Origin: Nitrosomonas sp.
GTDB lineage: Bacteria; Pseudomonadota; Gammaproteobacteria; Burkholderiales; Nitrosomonadaceae
Reading direction: 5' to 3'
NCBI GenBank assembly: GCA_021774265.1
Contig: JAJFJG010000025.1
Span: forward strand, 1-52,046
DNA length: 52,046 bases
Shown here piece by piece: positions 45,994 through 52,046 of this stretch; position 1 is the stretch's first letter, and the number at the start of each line of letters is the position of its first letter. The notes under the pieces were generated by a model. The model was not told where the DNA came from. It saw only the letters and a list, made by a program, of their open reading frames with translations, and did no database searches. Both the position numbers and the translations under genes were made by a program.

Positions 45994-47980
45994 CTGGCGA
46001 GACGCTATTCTGAACGATTTTGTCCCCAACGTCAGTAAGCTGACCTTGGTCGCCGATCCAGACAGCCTGCTGACCGAAGAGAAACTGGCTCTGGAACTTC
46101 TCGGGCGCGGGTTCGACCTGATTGAGTTCAACGATCCGGTCGAATTCAGGTACGCCTATGAATCGAAATATCGCTCTATATGGGACCGGGGAAAACATAC
46201 GAACCTGGTAATAATTCTCCGCTTGCAGAATGCCGAGCTGGAATCTTTGCCTTACGACCTGCTTCGGGCGGGCCGCAAGCTTTCATTCAACCTTGGGGAT
46301 CTCTTTCCCAACCTAAGCTACCCGGTCATTGAGAAGCTCGACCGGAGTCTACTCGATACGTTATTTGATGCCCAGCGTAAGTCAACATCCGGCCGTATGG
46401 GTGACAATGCCACCAAGAATTTCATTCTCCGTCATGTGTTTGGCATCACCGCAGAGTTGATCAACAATGAGGTGGAATTGCTTCGGGCCTTGCTTCGTCA
46501 GCACTATAGGAAGATGCAGACCCCACTTATGTTGGCGGATAGGTTTATACAAGTACTCAAAAGCCATGGCGGCTTCAAGGCTTGGCCCTTGGGTGAAATC
46601 GTAACCGATGACGAGGCATTCTTCGCCTTTCTCCAGGAGCGCTGGCCAGTATTCCTTGACAGGCTGGGCAAGGCGAATCCGGCCAGAGAAGACTCCCTGG
46701 AATATGGTCTCAAGTATCCCGGCCCCGACCACTTGCCGTTCGACCACCAGGATATCAAGGTTTACATCGACAACCTGTTCCTGGAGGGGAAACTCACGCC
46801 CGTCGAGGCCACAGACCTTGAAGTGGATGCCGGGTCCTGGGTTCGAAGCGGCATCGCAACGGCCGGTTCGGATGACGAAGTACTTCGTGTCTCCCGCCTG
46901 TTTGACCTTGTCGCAAAGGAGCTGCCCACTGCGGAGTCTCGTTATTCTGACTGGACCTCCTTTGCTCTTAAATGGGCCGAGCTCTCTTCGCTGGTTCATT
47001 GCGGCAACAGCGCCGAGCATCAGACCCGACTGATGGAAATCGGCGATAACCTGAACACGACTTTTGCTGGCTGGCTGTCCGACAACTATTCCAACCTGAT
47101 CAACTTGCCGCCGACCAACCCGGCCATGCTGCACCACGTGCCGCGTCGCCTAGCTCGGGACATTGAGGATTCCGGTAACAGCCGTGCTGCGCTGATCGTG
47201 GTCGATGGACTTGCCCTGGATCAGTGGGTGACCATTCGCCAGCTTCTGCAAAAGCAGGATGCCAATCTGGTCATGCGCGAATCCGCAACCTTTGCCTGGA
47301 TTCCGACGCTGACCTCGGTATCGAGACAATCGATCTTTTCGGGCAAGCCACCGCTCTATTTCCCGTCATCCATCAACTCGACCAACAGCGAAGAGAAACT
47401 GTGGAAACAGTTTTGGGAAGGCCATGGCTTGTCCCGGTTGGATGTCGTCTACCAACGTGGGTTGGGCGACGGCGATGCTTACAGGGTGCTCGACACCGCA
47501 ATCCATCCTGGCAAGACCAAGGTGGTGGGGCTGGTCATCGATAAGGTCGATAAAATCATGCATGGCATGCAACTCGGCTCGGCTGGGATGCACAACCAAA
47601 TTAAGCAGTGGTGCCATGCCGGATTTCTTTCAGCGCTGGTCGGTCAACTGCTGGATTATGGGTATGAGGTCTGGCTGACGGCCGATCACGGTAACATTCA
47701 ATGCGACGGCAAAGGTCGCCCATCTGAGGGTGTGATCGCTGAGACTCGCGGTGAGCGGGTTCGTGTGTATCCAACACCGGAGCTACGCTCACAAGTGGCC
47801 GCATCATTTACCTTTGCCCGCGAGTGGCAGCCAGTCGGACTACCGGCGGGTTATTTTCCATTGGTGGCCGTTGGTCGGGATGCCTTTGTGAAGCCAGGAG
47901 AGGTCATCGTCGGTCACGGTGGTGTGGCCATCGAAGAAGTTGTCGTGCCTCTCGTTAAATTTGAAAGAAGGCTACGGTAA
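45986..47980 (+). CDS. pglZ: BREX-3 PglZ, alkaline-phosphatase superfamily
   Basis: A 664-residue BREX core protein. The start is ATG 45986 (MSSWRDAILNDFVPN), with AGGA eight bases before. The frame is open upstream to 45845, but that part (Arg/Cys-rich) is a shadow of the helicase remnant. The N-terminal half is helical. The second half is the PglZ phosphatase-like domain with ALIVVDGLALDQW (metal-binding Asp, Thr-equivalent region), PTLTSVSRQSIFSG, VWLTADHGNIQCDG (metal-ligand Asp-His) and a terminal GHGGVAIEEVVVPLVKFERR. Type 3 PglZ proteins have this size. It overlaps the brxA start by one base. Confidence 0.9.
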   Translation: MSSWRDAILNDFVPNVSKLTLVADPDSLLTEEKLALELLGRGFDLIEFNDPVEFRYAYESKYRSIWDRGKHTNLVIILRLQNAELESLPYDLLRAGRKLSFNLGDLFPNLSYPVIEKLDRSLLDTLFDAQRKSTSGRMGDNATKNFILRHVFGITAELINNEVELLRALLRQHYRKMQTPLMLADRFIQVLKSHGGFKAWPLGEIVTDDEAFFAFLQERWPVFLDRLGKANPAREDSLEYGLKYPGPDHLPFDHQDIKVYIDNLFLEGKLTPVEATDLEVDAGSWVRSGIATAGSDDEVLRVSRLFDLVAKELPTAESRYSDWTSFALKWAELSSLVHCGNSAEHQTRLMEIGDNLNTTFAGWLSDNYSNLINLPPTNPAMLHHVPRRLARDIEDSGNSRAALIVVDGLALDQWVTIRQLLQKQDANLVMRESATFAWIPTLTSVSRQSIFSGKPPLYFPSSINSTNSEEKLWKQFWEGHGLSRLDVVYQRGLGDGDAYRVLDTAIHPGKTKVVGLVIDKVDKIMHGMQLGSAGMHNQIKQWCHAGFLSALVGQLLDYGYEVWLTADHGNIQCDGKGRPSEGVIAETRGERVRVYPTPELRSQVAASFTFAREWQPVGLPAGYFPLVAVGRDAFVKPGEVIVGHGGVAIEEVVVPLVKFERRLR

Positions 47981-48726
47981 TGAATAAAAGACATGATAAG
48001 TTGGGGATCAAACAGACGATCCAGAAGTGCTGGATGGACCATGCAGTTCAAATGATGCTGGCTGGAATGACTGAAAAAGAAATCCGTTTAGAGCTTAATG
48101 ATTATTTGGCTACGCAAAAACAGAGCGGCGGAACTGGTGATCGAGGTAAAAAAACTTATGGAATGGCAATCGGGGTTTTGGCATCCTGGTTTTCACCAGA
48201 AAACGATTTGATTCCTTTGCGCGATGATGCGCTATCCATAGCACGGAGACTTCCTGTCGCCGAGTGGATGCCACTTCATTGGGTGATTATTTCTTCTTCA
48301 TATCCATTCTGGTTCAATGCAGCAAGACAAGCTGGTCGGCTGTTAAATTTACAAGGTCAGATTACACAGGCACAAATATTTTCTCGCTTGAAAGAACAAT
48401 ATGGTGATAGAGAAACAGTTTCCAGGAATGCCCGCTATATCATTCGTTCCTTTGTTGCGTGGGATGTGTTAAAAGATTCCGAAACTAAGGGTTGTTATAA
48501 GAAACTAGAACCGATAAGTGTGACAAATGATCTGGCTATTTTAATGTTAGAATCTGCACTTCACGCTTCTCCCGAAGCAAAAGGAACGTTGAGCTTGCTA
48601 CTTAATTATCCCGCATTCTTTCCATTCCATTTTCCAAGTATTACAGGAGATTTTGTCTCACAGCAAAGCAAACGACTTGAAGTAGTTCGATATGGATTGG
48701 ATGATGAGTTATTAAAACTAAAATAG
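47980..48726 (+). CDS. brxA: BREX protein BrxA (DUF1819-like), terminal position
   Basis: A 248-residue, all-helical protein. BrxA proteins are small DNA-binding winged-helix proteins; in type 3 BREX the gene is at the end, as here. Visible features are VAEWMPLHWVIISSSYPFWFN, QAQIFSRLKEQYGDRETVSRNARYIIRSFVAWDVL (the conserved BrxA core) and no catalytic motif. ATG 47980 overlaps the pglZ stop (TAATG). It is markedly more AT-rich than pglZ and similar to the ICE backbone. It closes the BREX operon, 64 bases before the convergent kfrB-like gene. Confidence 0.85.
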   Translation: MNKRHDKLGIKQTIQKCWMDHAVQMMLAGMTEKEIRLELNDYLATQKQSGGTGDRGKKTYGMAIGVLASWFSPENDLIPLRDDALSIARRLPVAEWMPLHWVIISSSYPFWFNAARQAGRLLNLQGQITQAQIFSRLKEQYGDRETVSRNARYIIRSFVAWDVLKDSETKGCYKKLEPISVTNDLAILMLESALHASPEAKGTLSLLLNYPAFFPFHFPSITGDFVSQQSKRLEVVRYGLDDELLKLK

Positions 48727-48790
48727 AATAACGAAATTCATTTCAATTGCTGTATCAGATTTATGCAATATCTAAACTTGATTTATCCAA

Positions 48791-49162
48791 TCAAATTTTC
48801 ATCACCATCTTATTCTTAAGTGCATTTATCTGAGTTAATGCAGCCTTCTCTCCATCATACCTAACAACCACATCCTTCCCAGCAACAAGCTTCCCATCAA
48901 CCGCATTTAATTGATGCACAATAAAATCCTTGTTGGTCTGCTGATAAAAAACACCATTGTCTTTATCAACAAGAAGAATTTTTCCTTCATACTCATTTTT
49001 ATCACTGGGTGCTTTGGCTAAATAAATGTTGTAGACACCTGGTCTGATGCCTTCTTCTGCTTTCTTGATAGCGCCAGTCGTCTCCCATTCATTATTGATC
49101 TGCGTTTGCAGTATCTTGCGTCCATTCATTACAATGATGCGTTGCTTTTTGGGTGTAGTCAT
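48791..49162 (-). CDS. KfrB-domain protein
   Basis: A 123-residue protein with a KfrB-like domain (GIRPGVYNIYLAKAPSDKNEYEGKILLVD, then VFYQQTNKDFIVHQL, the pattern found in KfrB and in other plasmid-encoded proteins). The C-terminus is basic. In IncP plasmids kfrA-kfrB-kfrC lie near korB and influence stability; the function of the KfrB domain is unsettled. It follows korB on the same strand after 77 bases and probably shares its transcript. No kfrA is seen. Confidence 0.65.
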   Translation of the reverse strand: MTTPKKQRIIVMNGRKILQTQINNEWETTGAIKKAEEGIRPGVYNIYLAKAPSDKNEYEGKILLVDKDNGVFYQQTNKDFIVHQLNAVDGKLVAGKDVVVRYDGEKAALTQINALKNKMVMKI

Positions 49163-49239
49163 CTCAAATTTTTATGTGTAACTGATACGGCTTAAAGTAA
49201 TCTAGGTCTTTTTTCTTGATAATTAACATTCAAGAAACA

Positions 49240-50295
49240 TCATCCTGCTTCTGGGTTACTGGCTATTTCATCCAATATTCTAAATAGATCGAAGGGTTCT
49301 GATCGCTCCGTGCCATAGAGGAAAGCAATCAATTGTAGTGCGCCACTACCTTTTGCTGAGAACCGACCATCTTGAAGCGCATTAATGGTGAATTGAACGA
49401 CGTTCGAGCAATTCCTACCTTCTTCAAAATAGGTCTTAACCTTGGTTTTAAGTAATTTCTTATCTTCTTTTGATAAATCACGCACTAAAACTTGAGGCTT
49501 GCGCTTATCTTTCTTAATTAGTTGATAAATAGAATCCAGCAATGAAATCGGTTCGCTTTGTTTTTGATCTTTTTTATCATGAGAGATGATGCTTGGCTTG
49601 TCATCAGCATCAGCAGTTTGGTCATCACTAGAAATAGAAGCATGTGCTTTTTTCAGCTTTAAAAACTTACTAAATTGTTTTACATCTAGTCGTGATATTT
49701 CTTCTTGCGTACTGGTCGCTAACCAAATGATCACTTCTTCATTGTTAGCTTTATATAATCTTGTTAAATCATACAAGGCGGTCACATCTGTACAACGACC
49801 TGACCTATATACCACTGCTATTGGATCGGGTAAATCAAGCAATGCGCAGTGCATGGTGATATAAGGGTTCGTTTTGCCAAGCATTTTTGCAATTTCAGTT
49901 TTGTTTTTGCCGGCGGCAAGTTGTCGTCCAATAAAATCAGCAATTTCTCTAGAGGTTAAATTATCTCTTTGCAGATTCTCAATCACCTGATCGGCTTCAC
50001 TGTAATCGGTATCAATAAACGCGGGAATCTTTTTTAATCCGGCAAGTACGCTTGCACGATAGCGCCTGGCACCGTGATTAATAATATAGTTCCCAGTGTT
50101 ATCTGGATTAGGGCGCACAGAAATGGGTGATTTAACGCCGCGTAACTTAACGGTTTCTGTTAATTCATTTAACGTGTCCTTGTTAAATTCCTTTCTTGGC
50201 TGATTACTGTCTTCGCTGATAAGATTGATATCAATTTCTGTTGCGCCTAAGAGCGCAACCTGTTTTTTACTGGTTTTACTTTTTTTAGTTATCAT
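49240..50295 (-). CDS. korB: ParB/KorB family regulator and partition protein
   Basis: A 351-residue protein, close in size to RP4 KorB (358). The N-terminal ParB domain has SEDSNQPRKEFNKDTLNELTETVKLRGVKSPISV and the CTPase-type motifs INHGARRYRASVLAG (box II, G-x-R-R) and VIENLQRDNLTSREIA (box III, ENLQR). The HTH (NKTEIAKMLGKTNPYITMH) and a C-terminal domain follow. KorB is a global repressor and ParB-type centromere binder on IncP elements. It is transcribed away from trbA, and the intergenic region has two perfect palindromes. An IncC (ParA) partner is missing from the window. A low-complexity linker with many Asp/Lys separates the domains. Confidence 0.88.
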   Translation of the reverse strand: MITKKSKTSKKQVALLGATEIDINLISEDSNQPRKEFNKDTLNELTETVKLRGVKSPISVRPNPDNTGNYIINHGARRYRASVLAGLKKIPAFIDTDYSEADQVIENLQRDNLTSREIADFIGRQLAAGKNKTEIAKMLGKTNPYITMHCALLDLPDPIAVVYRSGRCTDVTALYDLTRLYKANNEEVIIWLATSTQEEISRLDVKQFSKFLKLKKAHASISSDDQTADADDKPSIISHDKKDQKQSEPISLLDSIYQLIKKDKRKPQVLVRDLSKEDKKLLKTKVKTYFEEGRNCSNVVQFTINALQDGRFSAKGSGALQLIAFLYGTERSEPFDLFRILDEIASNPEAG

Positions 50296-50590
50296 TTGAT
50301 AATTCTTTAGACCGAATAATATTAGTCATTGCTGTATTTGTTATTAAGAGTTTATTAATTAACTTCAATTAGTTAAGTACATTGTTGTGCTTTGTAGTAG
50401 TATATAACGAATATTGACTGCTGTATGCGCTGTTAAAAGTTAAATGATTTATTTTTGGTAGCCGTTTTTAATGCCTATAAAAAACTTAATAAAAGTTAAT
50501 TATGCCTCATTCAGATTAAAATAACCGAAATTTGTCGCAGAGTGACGACAAATTTAAGCAGCTTAACCTCAATAACGACAAAACTACACT
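50296..50590. promoter_or_regulatory. Divergent korB-trbA regulatory region
   Basis: An almost purely AT-rich 295-bp region between divergently read regulator genes. Two elements stand out near trbA. One is a perfect 10-bp inverted repeat AAATTTGTCG/CGACAAATTT (50528-50537, 50546-50555) with an 8-base spacer. Immediately beside it is the 13-bp palindrome TTAAGCAGCTTAA. The half-site ACGACAAAA recurs at 50575-50583. Together they make a likely compound operator for KorB and TrbA. Confidence 0.6.
50554..50566. promoter_or_regulatory. 13-bp palindromic operator candidate upstream of trbA
   Basis: TTAAGCAGCTTAA, identical to the site before traI at 23740-23752. It lies 25 bases before the trbA start and abuts a perfect 10-bp inverted repeat. 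Confidence 0.55.
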
Positions 50591-50968
50591 ATGTACAACT
50601 TGATTTTAATCACAAACATCCTACGTATCCTCGATGAAAAGGACATGACTAAGTCAGTGTTGGCGGAGAAAGCGGGGGTGTCAATCTCCTTTTTTACTGA
50701 TCTGACCAACGATAAAGCTAACCCCTCGCTCAGAATTGTTGAGGCGATTGCTGATGCGCTAGAAACCCCATTGCCGATGCTATTAGATAGCTCGGACATG
50801 GATGCGAGTGATCTTGAAGCATTGACCAACCGGAAATTAAGCTGCCTGCCCAAAGGTTTTGTCTGGAAAGGCGCTGTTTTAAGCGAATTTGAAGCTTACC
50901 AAGTTGAGCAGTGGGATAAAAAGAACAGGGAGATTTTATCGAAAGAAGTGAAGCGAAATAAAAAATAA
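50591..50968 (+). CDS. trbA: TrbA-like transcriptional regulator
   Basis: A 125-residue HTH regulator, similar in size to RP4 TrbA (120), placed directly before trbB as in IncP plasmids, where it controls mating genes. The HTH is KSVLAEKAGVSISFFTDLTNDKANPSLRIVEAIADAL (an XRE-type helix pattern). The C-terminal segment LSCLPKGFVWKGAVLSEFEAYQVEQWDKKNREIL is the TrbA-type dimer region with LP-G preserved. ATG 50591 is used. The compound operator just upstream suggests autoregulation and KorB control. Confidence 0.85.
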   Translation: MYNLILITNILRILDEKDMTKSVLAEKAGVSISFFTDLTNDKANPSLRIVEAIADALETPLPMLLDSSDMDASDLEALTNRKLSCLPKGFVWKGAVLSEFEAYQVEQWDKKNREILSKEVKRNKK

Positions 50969-50989
50969 TTAAAATTTTATAAAAAAGTA

Positions 50990-51018
50990 TTGCATGGAAT
51001 TATATTCCGTTATATTGT
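50990..51018 (+). promoter_or_regulatory. Predicted trbB promoter with palindrome in the spacer
   Basis: TTGCAT (50990-50995) and TATTGT (51013-51018) are 17 bp apart, as -35 and -10 boxes should be. GGAAT/ATTCC (50996-51008, 3-base centre) sits between them, where a bound repressor would block RNA polymerase. Prediction only. Confidence 0.45.
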
Positions 51019-51048
51019 AATGTCATGTGTTAGTTTTGAGGCGTTGAC

Positions 51049-52014
51049 ATGACACTGCAAGATCAATTATCAAGCATTACGACTGTTAAAGACCGTGCAA
51101 AACGCAAGCTAGAGCGTGATGCACGAGAAATACTGTCCGCACTACAAGACCCTGATACCGTAGAAATAATGGTTAATGCCGATGGGTGCATCTGGCAAGA
51201 AAAACTCGGTCAAAAGATACAACATATCGGCAACCTACAAGCCGCCCAGGCTGAAGCAGTCATTAAAACAGTTGCCGGATTCCACGGCAAAGAAGTCACT
51301 CGATCCAACCCGATTATCGAAGGTGAATTCCCGCTAGACAATTCTCGCTTTGCCGGTCAACTACCACCTGTCGTCACCGCCCCAACTTTTGCTATCCGTA
51401 AAAAAGCTATCAAAATCTTTACGTTGGAACAATACGTTGAAACTGGTGTGCTGACGCTAAAGCACAGCAAGGTTATTAGAGATGCCGTGCGCCAGCACCG
51501 CAACATTTTAGTGATTGGTGGCACCGGATCGGGCAAGACAACACTAATCAACGCCATCATCAATGAAATGGTCGCTCATGATCCAGATGAGCGAATAGTT
51601 ATTCTTGAAGACACCGGCGAGATTCAATGCGCTGCACAGAATTCTGTTCAATACCACACCACACTCGATGTCAGCATGACGCAATTGTTAAAAACAACCT
51701 TGCGTATGCGTCCCGACCGCATTTTAGTCGGCGAGGTTCGGGGTGCAGAAGCCCTAGACTTACTCGATGCCTGGAACACCGGTCACGAAGGAGGTGCTGC
51801 CACACTACACGCCAATGATGCGTTGTCAGGTTTGACTCGGCTGGAATCCCTCATTTCACGCAACATATCTGCACCCAAAGACATCATGCCATTAATCGCC
51901 GAGGCGGTTGATATGGTCGTGCATATCACGCGCACATCCAAAGGCCGTGAAATCAAACGGATTATTGAAGTAGAAGGTTTAAGCAAAGGAAGTTATCAAA
52001 TCAAAGAGTGGTAA
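51049..52014 (+). CDS. trbB: P-type conjugation ATPase TrbB (VirB11 family)
   Basis: A 321-residue hexameric traffic ATPase of the mating-pair formation system. Walker A VIGGTGSGKTTLINAI, the Asp-box region IVILEDTGEIQC, the Walker B and His box MRPDRILVGEVRGAEALDLLDAWNTGHEGGAATLHAND all lie in order. The length is close to RP4 TrbB (320). ATG 51049 starts MTLQDQLSS. It is the first gene of the trb operon, whose remainder lies beyond the window; trbC starts 20 bases later. Confidence 0.95.
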   Translation: MTLQDQLSSITTVKDRAKRKLERDAREILSALQDPDTVEIMVNADGCIWQEKLGQKIQHIGNLQAAQAEAVIKTVAGFHGKEVTRSNPIIEGEFPLDNSRFAGQLPPVVTAPTFAIRKKAIKIFTLEQYVETGVLTLKHSKVIRDAVRQHRNILVIGGTGSGKTTLINAIINEMVAHDPDERIVILEDTGEIQCAAQNSVQYHTTLDVSMTQLLKTTLRMRPDRILVGEVRGAEALDLLDAWNTGHEGGAATLHANDALSGLTRLESLISRNISAPKDIMPLIAEAVDMVVHITRTSKGREIKRIIEVEGLSKGSYQIKEW

Positions 52015-52034
52015 ATAATCAATAGGAGACGGCA

Positions 52035-52046
52035 ATGAAGCTGATT
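52035..52046 (+). CDS. trbC: Start of the next trb gene, probably trbC (cut by the window edge)
   Basis: Only four codons (ATG AAG CTG ATT) are visible, preceded by an excellent RBS (AGGAGACGGCA). Position directly after trbB makes trbC, encoding the cyclised pilin processed by TraF, the best guess. The sequence itself cannot show it. Confidence 0.5.

Noticed and set aside
20127-52046. Prophage as origin of the integrase
   Set aside because: No phage structural, lysis or packaging genes; the content is conjugation and defence.
1-52046. CRISPR arrays
   Set aside because: I saw no regularly spaced direct repeats. The only periodic repeats are the T-tracts in oriT and they have no spacers.

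Overview
The window comes from a moderately AT-rich Gammaproteobacterium. The left part carries the divergent bamD/rluD pair, lgt, ilvD, sdhCDA and a complete mlaFEDCB operon, all of gammaproteobacterial type. I cannot assign a genus.

Positions 1-20038 are chromosomal backbone. In order they hold ilvD, lgt, an alpha/beta hydrolase, a UspA-family protein, bamD/rluD (start codons overlapping head to head), a decayed stretch (about 6.5-10.2 kb), a small secreted protein, sdhC-sdhD-sdhA without sdhB, an SH3/anchor protein, a secreted nuclease, a Na+:alanine/glycine symporter and mlaFEDCB. The decayed stretch holds a giant-adhesin fragment, an IS3 orfA fragment, a broken IS1380-family transposase and a frameshifted gene. 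The backbone ends at a tRNA-Ser(GGA) gene.

From the tRNA to the right edge (20039-52046) the sequence is an integrative conjugative element (ICE) or integrated plasmid with IncP/RP4-type transfer genes. A tyrosine integrase and a putative excisionase abut the tRNA 3' end. traM, traL and traK run leftward from an oriT. The oriT has a 20-bp palindrome, a nick site close to that of RP4, and phased T-tracts. traJ, traI, traG, traF, a small traD-position gene and an ArdC-primase fusion (TraC-like) run rightward. These are followed by a JAB/MPN protein, a short SRAP-like protein (MCGG start) and a coiled-coil membrane protein. On the right the backbone resumes with kfrB-like, korB, trbA, trbB and the start of trbC. 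TraF and TrbC suggest an RP4-type pilus made of cyclised TrbC.

Between the two transfer blocks lies defence cargo (33.4-48.7 kb). It holds a HEPN/OST-HTH protein with a membrane-anchored Mrr nuclease interrupted by one in-frame TGA, then a variant type 3 BREX locus: HTH pseudogene, brxF, brxC, pglXI, a DUF3696 ATPase, an unrecognised 349-aa protein, a 54-codon remnant of what is probably the brxHII helicase, pglZ and brxA. The helicase has apparently been lost and a two-gene ATPase module sits in its place, with the translational coupling intact. This non-canonical BREX-3 architecture on a conjugative element is the most interesting system in the window.
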